48,181 nt of DNA from Candidatus Poribacteria bacterium (GTDB lineage: Bacteria > Poribacteria > WGA-4E > WGA-3G): the NCBI GenBank assembly GCA_003635185.1, contig PYJA01000028.1, positions 1 to 48,181 on the forward strand, in the 5' to 3' direction. Below the pieces are notes generated by a model, which ran no database searches, was not told the origin of the DNA, and worked only from the letters and a program-made list of their open reading frames with translations. Each line of letters begins with the position of its first letter. Within the stretch, counting starts at the first letter, position 1. Both the position numbers and the translations under genes were made by a program. Below, piece by piece: positions 16,435 through 25,191 of this stretch.

Positions 16435-17493
16435 GTGCAAAAGAAGCACACGGCTTTAGTCGTCGTGAGTATCACAATACTTGGAATTGATACATCTTGT
16501 GATGAAACTGCCGCAGCCGTCGTCGTTGATGGGCGTGAAGTTCTATCAAATGTAGTTGCCTCACAGATAAAAGTGCATCAAGAATATGGTGGCGTTGTGC
16601 CAGAATTGGCATCGCGCAAACACATTGAAGCAATCAACTATATCATCAATAAATCGCTGAATGAAGCAGCGGTTACATTTGATGATGTAGATGCTATTGC
16701 CGTGACAAATCGCCCCGGACTAATCGGCGCGTTGCTCGTCGGTGTGGCAGCAGCGAAAAGTCTCGCTTACTGCTATAATCTCCCCTTACTTGGCATTAAT
16801 CATATTGAAGGACACATCTACGCCAACTACATGGTGCATGATACCCTGACTTTCCCACATATCTGCCTCACTGTTTCTGGTGGACATACTTTACTTGTGG
16901 AAGTGCATGAAGGGTGGAGATATAAAGTCCTGGGAACAACACAAGACGATGCAGCAGGCGAAGTTTATGATAAGGTTGCGAAGTATCTTGGACTCGGTTT
17001 TCCCGGTGGTCGGATTATTGACGAACTGGCACAAAAAGGCAATTCAACAGCGATAGACTTTCCACGTCCTATGCTCCGTAGCGGCGATTATCAATTCAGT
17101 TTTAGCGGGGTTAAAACGTCTGTGCGATATTTTGTGGAGAAGGCAGAACGTGCAGGAACGATGGAAAACGGAGAAATCTGCATTGAAGACATTGCTGCCA
17201 GTTTTCAGGCAGCAGTCGTTGATGTGCTTGTGGCAAAAACCGTGCATGCCGCAAAAACCACTGATGCTCGGATTATCACATTGACTGGGGGAGTCGCCGC
17301 GAACAGCCACTTACGATCTTCTCTCAAAGATGCTGCTAACGAAATCGGTGCAGATGTCTACTATCCACCAATAAATCTATGCACAGATAACGGTGCGATG
17401 ATTGCTGGAATCGCTTACGAAAAATATCGGCAAGGACTTCGCGATGGACTTTCTCTCAATGCTGCAGCAAACGGTTCAATCGTTGACATCTAA
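16435..17493 (+). CDS. tsaD: tRNA N6-threonylcarbamoyladenosine transferase TsaD
   Basis: About 352 residues from a GTG at 16435, six bases after AGGAG (16424-16428); a GTG at 16465 is the alternative. TsaD transfers the threonylcarbamoyl group from TC-AMP to A37 of ANN-decoding tRNAs. ILGIDTSCDETA, the metal-binding HIEGH pair in LLGINHIEGHIYANY, SGGHT and the late 'TGGVAANSHLR' motif are present. tsaC follows 104 bases downstream, so both dedicated enzymes of the pathway are neighbours. TsaB and TsaE, the partners in bacteria, are not in the window. Confidence 0.95.
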   Translation: MQKKHTALVVVSITILGIDTSCDETAAAVVVDGREVLSNVVASQIKVHQEYGGVVPELASRKHIEAINYIINKSLNEAAVTFDDVDAIAVTNRPGLIGALLVGVAAAKSLAYCYNLPLLGINHIEGHIYANYMVHDTLTFPHICLTVSGGHTLLVEVHEGWRYKVLGTTQDDAAGEVYDKVAKYLGLGFPGGRIIDELAQKGNSTAIDFPRPMLRSGDYQFSFSGVKTSVRYFVEKAERAGTMENGEICIEDIAASFQAAVVDVLVAKTVHAAKTTDARIITLTGGVAANSHLRSSLKDAANEIGADVYYPPINLCTDNGAMIAGIAYEKYRQGLRDGLSLNAAANGSIVDI

Positions 17494-17525
17494 TACCAAA
17501 TTAACGGAATTTTCCTTTTTCAACG

Positions 17526-17549
17526 GTAGGTGCGGTTTCCTAACCGCAC
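17526..17549. repeat. GTAG hairpin between tsaD and tsaC
   Basis: GTAG followed by GTGCGGTT, loop TCCT, AACCGCAC (perfect 8-bp stem). The same stem in the other orientation lies at 40517-40536. It would be in the tsaD-tsaC transcript. Confidence 0.6.
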
Positions 17550-17597
17550 ACTTAGCAAGACGAATCTCGTTAATTGGGTATAAATGGAGTAACCCAC

Positions 17598-18224
17598 TTG
17601 GAATCAGACTTACGTATTAAAGCAGCAGTGGATTGCCTCAAATCTGGCGGGATTATTGCAATTCCGACCGATACGGTTTATGGGATAGGCGCTGACCCGT
17701 TTAATGCGGATGCAGTGCAAAAACTTTATACCTTAAAAGGCAGACCCGAAGAAAAACCAATTCCTTTGGTTCTCGGTTCTGTTGAAGATGTCCAACAGGT
17801 TGCACAAAACTTACCAAATTTCTTTTTTCATCTCACAGACAAGTTTTGGCCTGGCGGACTAACAATCATTGTTGAGTCAAAAAACCTACTGCCGCAGCTT
17901 ACCGCAGATGGAACAACCGTTGGGCTACGTATTCCAAATCAACCCCTACTATTACAGATACTTCAGGCGTTTGGCGGACCTATTGCGATAACAAGTGCAA
18001 ATCTCTCAGGGCAACCTGCAGCGACCTCTCCCCAAGAATTTGGAAGCGAACTTTCTTCAAAAATTGATTTTATTGTAGACGATGGACAAACGCCTGGCCC
18101 CATCCCATCCACAGTCTACGATATATCTATATCACCGCCACAAGTTCGCCGAGAGGGCGTGATTTCTGCCGAAACCCTTGCTAAGGAGTTGATGTGTTAC
18201 AACAGACTTTCAAACAACTCCTAA
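17598..18224 (+). CDS. tsaC: L-threonylcarbamoyladenylate synthase TsaC/Sua5 (YrdC domain)
   Basis: About 208 residues if it starts at the TTG at 17598, which follows GGAG at 17586-17589 by eight bases; there is no in-frame ATG near the start. The product makes threonylcarbamoyl-AMP from threonine, bicarbonate and ATP, the substrate of TsaD. The YrdC signature is clear: GGIIAIPTDTVYGIG, 'KGRPEEKPIPL', 'PGGLTII', and 'AITSANLSGQPA'. The length suits the short TsaC form without the Sua5 C-terminal domain. Its 3' end overlaps the next gene by 31 bases. Confidence 0.93.
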   Translation: MESDLRIKAAVDCLKSGGIIAIPTDTVYGIGADPFNADAVQKLYTLKGRPEEKPIPLVLGSVEDVQQVAQNLPNFFFHLTDKFWPGGLTIIVESKNLLPQLTADGTTVGLRIPNQPLLLQILQAFGGPIAITSANLSGQPAATSPQEFGSELSSKIDFIVDDGQTPGPIPSTVYDISISPPQVRREGVISAETLAKELMCYNRLSNNS

Positions 18225-18778
18225 ATTTTCTCACAACGTCAACCGGACATTGGGTTCTCCTTGGGTTGGCATGTATTATTATATTGGCGGTTGTTTACCA
18301 CAGATGGCGGCAAATTCCCGGGTTAACGGTTGAACTGATACGCGATGATACATGGTTTATCAATCGTGATGATAATAATCGCTTAGCGATTGTAGTTTCG
18401 CTCCACCTCATCAATAAATCTGGCGCACCAATTCAGTTTTGCAGATGTAAATTAAGTGGGTACGCCCCAAAACCGCCACCAGATCAGCTTTTTTTAGAAG
18501 GATATGATAAAACCATTGAACTCACTTATCCCAAATACGATTCATTTTCAGAAATCGTTGCGCAATCAGAAAACCTTAATTCTGCATACACTCTCAATCC
18601 GTATACTGAACAACGCATGTGGGTTTATTATGAGTCCGGTATCGTAACGTTGACTAACATGCTTCGCGCGCCAATTGTGCTAAAGGATATAAATCGGAAG
18701 CGCAAATCTTTTCAAGTTGCTGTGCCTCGCAATATGGAACAGATTCAGTTGTATCGTGAAGCAGCAATGCGTTGGTAA
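18194..18778 (+). CDS. Membrane-anchored protein of unknown function
   Basis: 194 residues from a GTG start at 18194, five bases after AAGGAG and inside the 3' end of tsaC, so translation is likely coupled. One N-terminal membrane helix (about 20-36) is followed by a soluble region with a beta-rich look: 'RLAIVVSLHLINKSGAPIQF' is typical of immunoglobulin-like or C2-like folds. The topology suggests an extracytoplasmic domain. No family recognised, and the link to t6A genes may be only positional. Confidence 0.75.
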   Translation: MLQQTFKQLLNFLTTSTGHWVLLGLACIIILAVVYHRWRQIPGLTVELIRDDTWFINRDDNNRLAIVVSLHLINKSGAPIQFCRCKLSGYAPKPPPDQLFLEGYDKTIELTYPKYDSFSEIVAQSENLNSAYTLNPYTEQRMWVYYESGIVTLTNMLRAPIVLKDINRKRKSFQVAVPRNMEQIQLYREAAMRW

Positions 18779-18832
18779 ATCAACTGCAATTTTTGAAACT
18801 AAATATCTCCATTCAATTTTCTCACCCAACTC

Positions 18833-18944
18833 ATACCATTTCTGGTATATTATGTCTCTCTTTTGTAGCATAAACTTCCAGTTTGTGCCACATTCCGCTT
18901 CATTTCTAACGACCAGTAATGGACAAAATTGATAGAAATGGTAT
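18833..18944. repeat. MITE-like element with perfect 11-bp ATACCATTTCT inverted ends
   Basis: The left end ATACCATTTCT (18833-18843) and right end AGAAATGGTAT (18934-18944) are exact inverse complements. The centre carries a GTAG hairpin with arms GCATAAACT and AGTTTGTGC (18868-18888). The same ends bound the element at 26828-27067, where the hairpin is split by another insertion. The element lies between the tsaC block and the corrinoid gene and overlaps a spurious upstream extension of the latter. Confidence 0.72.
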
Positions 18945-19015
18945 CACTCCCTCAATTTATTTGCCATTTTTTACTGGGTGTGGTATCCTATATCTTCAAG
19001 GAGGATACGCAACCT

Positions 19016-19774
19016 GTGGCATCTATAAATGACATCGCAAACGAATTTATCCGAGAAGAAATTGAGGAATACCTTGAACGCCCCGATGAGATTGAGTTTT
19101 TCATTGAAATGTTTTCGCAAACAACACCTGACATGCAGGACATCGCCGCTGCACTGATTGATGGTGACCATCACACCGTTGATGAATTGACAGAGGAAGC
19201 ACTTGCAGAAGGCACAGAAGCACTGGAAATTATGGACGATGGGTTAATCTCAGGAATGGGCATTGTCGGTATCAAGTTTCGTGAGAACTTTATCTTTGTC
19301 CCTGAAGTGCTTGCCTGTGCACGCGCAATGAAAGCGGGCATGGCACATATTGAGCCTATTCTCTCTGATTCGGGGATTGAACCTGTCGGCACGGTGATTA
19401 TGGGTACCGTTAAAGGCGACCTCCATGATATTGGCAAAAACTTGTGCATTATGATGCTGCGGGGAGCAGGTTTTGTCGTCCACGATTTAGGCGTGGATAC
19501 CTCCGAAGACGAATTCATTGAGGCAGTAGAAGAATTTGAAGCACCAATTTTAGGAATGTCTGCGTTACTAACGACAACAATGCCGAACATGGGCAAAACG
19601 ATTGATGCGTTTATTGATGAAGACCTGCGTGAAGAAGTAAAAATTATGGTCGGCGGTGCCCCAGTTACACAAACATTCGCTGATGATATGGGGGCTGATG
19701 GATACGGCAAAGATGCATTGGCATGCGTCGCATTAGCCAAACAGTTCCTTGAACAAACAGACGAAGAATGGTGA
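19016..19774 (+). CDS. Corrinoid (cobalamin-binding) protein, MtbC/MetH-like
   Basis: About 252 residues from a GTG at 19016, eleven bases after AAGGAGG. An N-terminal stretch of 35 residues precedes the four-helix cap domain (40-120) and the B12-binding Rossmann domain (121-250). The base-off signature D135-x-H137-x-x-G140 (GDLHDIG) supplies the lower cobalt ligand. Such proteins carry the methyl group between a methyl donor enzyme and an acceptor enzyme. The next two genes, an activase for corrinoid proteins and a homocysteine methyltransferase, fit that role. The longer frame starting at 18929 lies in a repeat element. I found no cobalamin riboswitch upstream. Confidence 0.92.
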   Translation: MASINDIANEFIREEIEEYLERPDEIEFFIEMFSQTTPDMQDIAAALIDGDHHTVDELTEEALAEGTEALEIMDDGLISGMGIVGIKFRENFIFVPEVLACARAMKAGMAHIEPILSDSGIEPVGTVIMGTVKGDLHDIGKNLCIMMLRGAGFVVHDLGVDTSEDEFIEAVEEFEAPILGMSALLTTTMPNMGKTIDAFIDEDLREEVKIMVGGAPVTQTFADDMGADGYGKDALACVALAKQFLEQTDEEW

Positions 19775-19792
19775 TCTTCGTTGTATTTTTAT

Positions 19793-21703
19793 ATGAAAAA
19801 AATAGACAAAAACGAATACGAGAAACGTCTCAATAAAATAACACAAATTTTTGAGGACCTGGTCGTTCACGCTGACGAACAGTCAACCTACCGCTGCCCC
19901 TACAAAAATCGGTTTGACCACTGCACAGCAAAATTTGGATGCCGAAACCAACGCAAAATCAGTGAAGGCACTGGACTTCTCTGTGTTGGAGATGATAAGT
20001 TAGATTATCGCAGTGCATGGGAAATAGACGAAACTGATGACACAGGACAACCGCACAAGAAAGCAGAAGGCACAATTACGTGTGATGGTAAGGTTTATCA
20101 ACTCTCTCCCGGAAAAACCGTCTTTGACTACGCAGACGATTTAGCCGTGCAAGTTCCTACCTCCTGCTTTCGGACAGGGCAATGCCACGAGTGCATTGTG
20201 GAAATCAAACAAGGTATGGATAGCCTACGTCCACCTAACGAGGCAGAGGCATTCCTCCAAGATAACTACCGCCTTGCCTGCCAAGCTGTTGTTCTGAATG
20301 TAGACGAAGATATTGAATTCACGCCGCTACGGCGCACACCGAAAATTCTGACACATACTAACACAGGAGATAATAGTCCCCTATCTCTGAATCCGCTGGT
20401 TACTCATCGTGATGGAATAGTCTACTATGATAATGAAGCCATTGATCGATTTCGGGGACATATCTATGGACTTGCTTTGGACATCGGCACAACAACTGTG
20501 GTAGCAAATCTGGTAGATTTAGAAAATGGTGAGACTGTCTCTGTCAGTTCCTTTGAAAATCCGCAACGTTTCGGTGGAAGTGATATTATGCACCGAATTT
20601 CTTATGACGGAGAGTTTGAAGGCGAATTACGTAAATCGTTGATTGCAGCGTTGAATAGTGAAATCATGGAAATGTGTGAAAGGCACGACTTTGTTCGGCA
20701 AGAAATTTATGAAATCGTTGTTGCTGGCAACACAACAATGCGCGATATTTTCTTCAGGCAGGATATCCAGAGTATTGGACAAAAGCCGTATAAATCCATC
20801 ATTGAGCATGAATATCGTAAGGGCATCCGTTCAACGACATCATTAACCGAAAAATCTCGTAGACTCGGTATCCGTTCCAATCCGAAAGCGATGGTGTATA
20901 GTTTGCCACTGATTGCAAGCCACGTTGGAGCGGATATCGCAGCAGATTTGGTGGCAGTTGACATGCAATCCCAAGACGAAGTTGTTATGTTAGTTGATGT
21001 CGGCACGAACACAGAGGTTGTCGTTGGCAATGCAAAGCGGATGGTTGCTGCTTCATGCCCTGCAGGTCCAGCTTTTGAAGGCGGCGGCATAGAATATGGA
21101 ATGCCCGCCTATCCGGGGGCAATTGAGGCGGTGAAATGGGCTGACGGTAAGATTAACTATGAGACAATTGACGGAGAGAAACCACAAGGATTATGCGGTT
21201 CAGGACTTATTTCTCTGCTTGCTGAACTACTTCGGCACAATCAGATGAGCGCAAAAGGCGTTTTTGCTGATAGAAAACAGCGAGTGATGCCGCTTTTACC
21301 TGAACACGATATTACCTTCTCACGCGATGATGCAAGTAACTTAGCACAAGCAAAGGCTGCAAACTACTGCGGACAATATATTGTACTTCGTCATTTCGGT
21401 TGTTCCCCGCAAGACATTACAAAACTCTTTTTAGCAGGTGGATTTGCGAACTACGTTAACCTGCAGGATGCTATTGACATAGGTTTTCTTGCACCTGTCC
21501 CTCAAGATCGGATTGCCAAAATTGGGAACGCGGCAGTAGGCGGTGCAAAAGCAGTACTACTTTCAAGAGAAAAACGTGCGGAGATTGAGGAATTCGTTAA
21601 AAATATTGAACATATAGAACTTGAAACGACTCCCGACTTCTTTGAAATTTTTGTTGAAGGGTGTCAATTCAAGCCGATGTCAATTGATATATGGGGAAGA
21701 TAA
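19793..21703 (+). CDS. RACo-type ATP-dependent reductive activator of corrinoid proteins
   Basis: 636 residues from the ATG at 19793, 18 bases after the corrinoid gene. A 2Fe-2S ferredoxin-like domain (about 95-175) has ligands C125, C131, C134 and C163 in the C-x5-C-x2-C...C pattern. Then comes the middle domain and an ASKHA ATPase (about 225-636) with LDIGTTT, DVGTNTE and AGPAFEGGG. These enzymes reduce cob(II)alamin that has become oxidised on corrinoid proteins. Upstream of the ferredoxin is an unusual 90-residue extension with four further cysteines (C35, C44, C50, C64), which might hold a metal. Position next to a corrinoid protein supports the assignment. Confidence 0.9.
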   Translation: MKKIDKNEYEKRLNKITQIFEDLVVHADEQSTYRCPYKNRFDHCTAKFGCRNQRKISEGTGLLCVGDDKLDYRSAWEIDETDDTGQPHKKAEGTITCDGKVYQLSPGKTVFDYADDLAVQVPTSCFRTGQCHECIVEIKQGMDSLRPPNEAEAFLQDNYRLACQAVVLNVDEDIEFTPLRRTPKILTHTNTGDNSPLSLNPLVTHRDGIVYYDNEAIDRFRGHIYGLALDIGTTTVVANLVDLENGETVSVSSFENPQRFGGSDIMHRISYDGEFEGELRKSLIAALNSEIMEMCERHDFVRQEIYEIVVAGNTTMRDIFFRQDIQSIGQKPYKSIIEHEYRKGIRSTTSLTEKSRRLGIRSNPKAMVYSLPLIASHVGADIAADLVAVDMQSQDEVVMLVDVGTNTEVVVGNAKRMVAASCPAGPAFEGGGIEYGMPAYPGAIEAVKWADGKINYETIDGEKPQGLCGSGLISLLAELLRHNQMSAKGVFADRKQRVMPLLPEHDITFSRDDASNLAQAKAANYCGQYIVLRHFGCSPQDITKLFLAGGFANYVNLQDAIDIGFLAPVPQDRIAKIGNAAVGGAKAVLLSREKRAEIEEFVKNIEHIELETTPDFFEIFVEGCQFKPMSIDIWGR

Positions 21704-21725
21704 AAAAGACATCATTTGGAATTGT

Positions 21726-21755
21726 GGCGTTTGTAGTCGCGCAATTCATTGCGCC
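21726..21755. repeat. Second copy of a 30-base GTAG hairpin module
   Basis: GGCGTTTGTAGTC followed by the hairpin GCGCAAT/ATTGCGC. It matches 3547-3576 at 29 of 30 positions. It occupies the space between the activase stop codon and the methyltransferase start, so it is in the middle of an operon. Confidence 0.7.
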
Positions 21756-21817
21756 TCTTACATTCGCACTTAGTTTGGTTGAAAAGCCATTATCCGATAG
21801 CAAAGGAAACTCAAAAG

Positions 21818-22819
21818 GTGATAGAATTCCGTGAACGTTTAAATTTTGATAAACCAATTCTATATGATGGCGGATTCGGGTCCCAGCTTTTTGCTCGCGA
21901 TATAGAACTTGCAAACAGCGCGCTCGCTAACGAATTGCATTCTGCTGATGTTGTTGGTATCCATTCAGATTATATCAGCGCTGGTGCAGAGGCAATCGGT
22001 ACGAATACGTTTGTCGTGTCGCCACTTCACCTGCAAATGGCAGGGCAAGATAAATCGGATGCGCAACGACTCATCCGACTCGGTGTTCAGCATGCAAAGC
22101 AGGCTGTTGAAGAGAGTGGAAAAGATATTTACATAGCCGGTTCTGTCGGACCTTCGCCAGGAGCCATTGAAGCGGACAGCGGTGACACAATATTCGGCAT
22201 TCCAAATGATGAAGTGAGAGAGGCACATAAACTTGTTATCCGAACACTCACAGAAGCAGGCGTAGATTTCCTTTGCCTTGAGACAATGTTTTCCGCGAAG
22301 GAAGCTGCAATTGCCGTTGATATTGCCCGCGAGACCGAACTCCCTATCGCAGTGAATATGACATATAAATGGACAAAGGAACGTAGCACAGGCAAAGTGA
22401 TCTATAAAACCGATTGGGGACATTCTGCTGCCGACCTACTTCAAATGCTTGACAGTGGGGAGTTTTCAGGTGGCGATTCACTATTAGACTGTGTTGATAT
22501 TATCGGTCTTAACTGTGGTGCAGAATCAAAGCGCACAGAACATTCGGGCATGCCTTACGCCATCACTGGGACTGAACAACTACATGCAGCACTGTCAGAA
22601 ATAGGTATTAATGGTAAACGCATGATGGCATATCCAAATGCGGGTATGCCCCAACTTGATGAAAACCATAAAACCGTCTATACACAAACACCGACTGAGA
22701 TGGCAGGTCATGTCCCTGCGCTCATTGAAGCGGGTGCGTACTTAATCGGTGGCTGTTGTGGCACGACACCTGCACATATAAAGGCTTTCCGTGAGGCGAT
22801 TGATGCGAACCCGTGTTAA
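21818..22819 (+). CDS. Homocysteine S-methyltransferase-family protein (BHMT/MetH N-domain)
   Basis: 333 residues from a GTG at 21818, ten bases after AAAGGA; an upstream extension would read through the GTAG hairpin. The barrel has the zinc site of the family: C233 in GLNCG and C313-C314 in GGCCGTTP, plus 'YDGGFGSQL' and 'TNTF' at the start. It should bind homocysteine and accept a methyl group. Because it follows a corrinoid protein and its activase, the methyl donor is probably that corrinoid protein. S-methylmethionine or betaine as direct donors remain possible. The last 17 bases overlap trpF. Confidence 0.9.
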   Translation: MIEFRERLNFDKPILYDGGFGSQLFARDIELANSALANELHSADVVGIHSDYISAGAEAIGTNTFVVSPLHLQMAGQDKSDAQRLIRLGVQHAKQAVEESGKDIYIAGSVGPSPGAIEADSGDTIFGIPNDEVREAHKLVIRTLTEAGVDFLCLETMFSAKEAAIAVDIARETELPIAVNMTYKWTKERSTGKVIYKTDWGHSAADLLQMLDSGEFSGGDSLLDCVDIIGLNCGAESKRTEHSGMPYAITGTEQLHAALSEIGINGKRMMAYPNAGMPQLDENHKTVYTQTPTEMAGHVPALIEAGAYLIGGCCGTTPAHIKAFREAIDANPC

Positions 22820-23438
22820 AATTTGTGGCATAACCAATCTTGAAGATGCAGAAATATCAGTAACAGCAGGCGCAGATACTCTCGGATTTATTTTTGTGCC
22901 ACAGACACCACGCTACATCACCCCAAATGTTGCATCTGAAATCATTCGAGCGTTACCTCCGTTTATTACAACAGTTGGCGTTTTCAGAAATGCTGAACAT
23001 AAGGTTATTGAGAATATTGCGACTCGAACTGGCATCACATCTATTCAATTACACGGCACAGAATCGCCTGAATTTTGCACACAAATATCACTACCTGTTA
23101 TTAAAGTTTTTGAATTACAAAACGAAGAGGATTTGCAAACCTTAGACGATTATAATGTAAATGCATACCTTGTAGACAAACCAAAATCAGTATCAGATGG
23201 GACAATCAATTTGGAATTAGCCCTAAAGGCGCGAGACCACACAAAAAAGTTAATTCTCGCTGGCGGCTTGACTCCAGAAAATGTTGCAGATGCGATCCGA
23301 TATGTTAAACCGTACGCTGTTGATGTTGCCAGCGGCGTTGAATATAAGAAACGCCACAAGGATCCGAATAAAATCAAGGCATTCATCAGCGCTGTTAGAC
23401 AAGCTGATGAAGCAAGAACGGAAAGATGGAAACAATAA
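22803..23438 (+). CDS. trpF: Phosphoribosylanthranilate isomerase TrpF
   Basis: 211 residues from the ATG at 22803. It converts N-phosphoribosylanthranilate to CdRP in tryptophan synthesis. The barrel begins VKICGIT with the catalytic cysteine, then GADTLGFIF, 'QLHG', and the phosphate-binding 'LAGGLTPENV' and 'VDVASGVE' loops. It overlaps the preceding methyltransferase by 17 bases and the next gene by 13. No other trp gene is in the window, so tryptophan genes are scattered or TrpF has been recruited into this operon. Confidence 0.95.
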   Translation: MRTRVKICGITNLEDAEISVTAGADTLGFIFVPQTPRYITPNVASEIIRALPPFITTVGVFRNAEHKVIENIATRTGITSIQLHGTESPEFCTQISLPVIKVFELQNEEDLQTLDDYNVNAYLVDKPKSVSDGTINLELALKARDHTKKLILAGGLTPENVADAIRYVKPYAVDVASGVEYKKRHKDPNKIKAFISAVRQADEARTERWKQ

Positions 23439-23923
23439 CCCTAACCTATAAAAGACTGCCAGATCGGGTAAATTATTTTCAACAGCAACTGCTCTATGAA
23501 GATAAAAACGTTATTGTCACGTCCCAAAAGATTAAACCTTCTTCGCCAATCGTCTTGAACGGTGAGACAGTTTTAGGGGACAACTTCACCGCGATTTGGT
23601 TCGTATTCACAGGATTGTGGTACGACATCGGTAAAATATACAATCTTAACAACGAATGGACAGGCTATTATTGCGATATTATGAAACCAGTGAAGCGCAG
23701 TCCAGATCAATTTGAAATCGTTGATCTGTTTCTTGATTTGTGGGTATCCCCTGATGGCAGTTATGAAATCCAAGATGAAGACGAATTTGAAAATGCACTT
23801 GAAGAAGGGACTATAAGCACGCAATTGGCAGAAAAAGCGCGAAATGCGTTAGATAACTTAATCGGTGAAGTAGTGTCAGGAAAATTTCCACCCGAATTTG
23901 TAAAAAATTTCGGATCTCAATAA
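23426..23923 (+). CDS. DUF402 protein, putative nucleotide phosphatase or RNA-binding
   Basis: 165 residues. The middle part has the DUF402 pattern: WYDIGKIYN, GYYCDIMKP, VDLFLDLWVSPDG and 'DEDEFENAL'. Characterised members hydrolyse nucleoside di- and triphosphates or sit at the end of RNase E/G-like proteins, with conserved acidic residues binding divalent metal. The start overlaps trpF by 13 bases, so it is translationally coupled to it. Substrate unknown. Confidence 0.85.
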   Translation: METITLTYKRLPDRVNYFQQQLLYEDKNVIVTSQKIKPSSPIVLNGETVLGDNFTAIWFVFTGLWYDIGKIYNLNNEWTGYYCDIMKPVKRSPDQFEIVDLFLDLWVSPDGSYEIQDEDEFENALEEGTISTQLAEKARNALDNLIGEVVSGKFPPEFVKNFGSQ

Positions 23924-23940
23924 ACCATTGGAGACTTGAC

Positions 23941-25152
23941 ATGTCTATTTTAGCAATAAATGGCGGTGAGCCTATCCGCACCAAGGCTTATCCGAGCTGG
24001 CCCACCTTTGATCCAGCAGACATAGAAGCGTTTGAGAGTATCTATAACAGCGGACGGTGGGGTGTTGGTGGCACAAAAGTTCCTGAATTTGCAAAACAAT
24101 TCGCTGAATTCCAAGGCGCAAATTATGGTGTTTGCGTCAATAGCGGTACGACCGCACTCTATATTGCCTTAAAAGCTGCGGAGGTTGGTCCGGGTGATGA
24201 GGTGATTACCACACCGTATACCTTTCAAGCCACCATCGTTGCAATTCTGATGACACATGCTGTGCCAGTTTTTGTTGACACTGCCCCCGATAGTTTTCTG
24301 TTGGATGTTTCCAAAGTGGAAGCTGCTATTACGGAAAAGACGAAAGCGATCCTACCTGTCCACATAGCCGGTTATCCCGCTGATCTTGACGGACTTGTAG
24401 ATATTGGCAATCGGCATAACTTAAAGATTATTGAGGATTGTGCGCAAGCACACGGAGCAGAATGGCGTGGCAGAGGTGTAGGGAGTTGGGGAGATTTCGG
24501 GTGCTTCAGTTTCCAGTCATCCAAAAATCTTTGTGCTGGTGAAGGCGGAATCGTTTTGATGAACGACAGGGAACTCTATGAACGCGCCTGGGCACTGCAC
24601 AATTGTGGTAGAACACCACCTGATGCTGAATTCGGCAATATAGAACCGTTCGGTGGGAACTTCAGAATGACAGAATGGCAAGCCAGCCTCCTCCTTTCAC
24701 GCTTAACGCGGCTTGAAGCCGAAACTAATCATAGACACATGAATATGCGCTGGTTAGATGGTTGGTTTGGTGAAATTCCGGGGATCAAAGTAACACCCCT
24801 GGATCCACGTGCAACCCGCTGCGGTTCGCACGGGTATAAAGCGATTTTTGATTCCGAAGAGTTTGAAGATATATCACGTGGAACGTTTATCAGTGCAATG
24901 CGCGCAGAAGGTATACCTATCGGATATTGGTATAACACACCGATGTATCGTGCTTCGTTTCTTTCCTCTAATCTTTTCGGTTCTGACCTTGATTTTTCAG
25001 ATGTCCACTGTCCTGAAACTGAAAAAATATGCCAATCAGGACTCGCCTTCAGTCAAAATGTATTAATGGGAACAGAAGAGGATATGGAAGATATTATTAA
25101 GGCAGCCATAAAAATTAGACGGAATGTCCGAGAATTAAAGGAAAATTCGTGA
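23941..25152 (+). CDS. DegT/DnrJ/EryC1/StrS-family PLP aminotransferase
   Basis: 403 residues, normal length. The PLP lysine is K195 in SFQSSKNLCAGEGG, and D166 (EDCAQAHG) would pair with the pyridine nitrogen. 'NSGTTALYIAL' is the phosphate-binding loop region. These enzymes aminate nucleotide-linked keto sugars or cyclitols such as scyllo-inosose. GGAG lies seven bases before the ATG, 17 bases after the DUF402 gene. No sugar-nucleotide genes are adjacent; the two MDR dehydrogenases elsewhere could supply keto substrates, but that is speculation. Confidence 0.92.
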   Translation: MSILAINGGEPIRTKAYPSWPTFDPADIEAFESIYNSGRWGVGGTKVPEFAKQFAEFQGANYGVCVNSGTTALYIALKAAEVGPGDEVITTPYTFQATIVAILMTHAVPVFVDTAPDSFLLDVSKVEAAITEKTKAILPVHIAGYPADLDGLVDIGNRHNLKIIEDCAQAHGAEWRGRGVGSWGDFGCFSFQSSKNLCAGEGGIVLMNDRELYERAWALHNCGRTPPDAEFGNIEPFGGNFRMTEWQASLLLSRLTRLEAETNHRHMNMRWLDGWFGEIPGIKVTPLDPRATRCGSHGYKAIFDSEEFEDISRGTFISAMRAEGIPIGYWYNTPMYRASFLSSNLFGSDLDFSDVHCPETEKICQSGLAFSQNVLMGTEEDMEDIIKAAIKIRRNVRELKENS

Positions 25153-25191
25153 AGTCCTAAGCTTACTCTGTTAATTGTTACTATAGTTTGG

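Noticed and set aside
18779..19015. Cobalamin riboswitch before the corrinoid operon
   Set aside because: The space is largely taken by the ATACCATTTCT element, and no B12-box-like sequence was recognised by eye.
19171..19740. 189-codon open frame on the minus strand
   Set aside because: It is antisense to the corrinoid protein with its intact D-x-H-x-x-G motif; the serine-rich composition is typical of a shadow frame.
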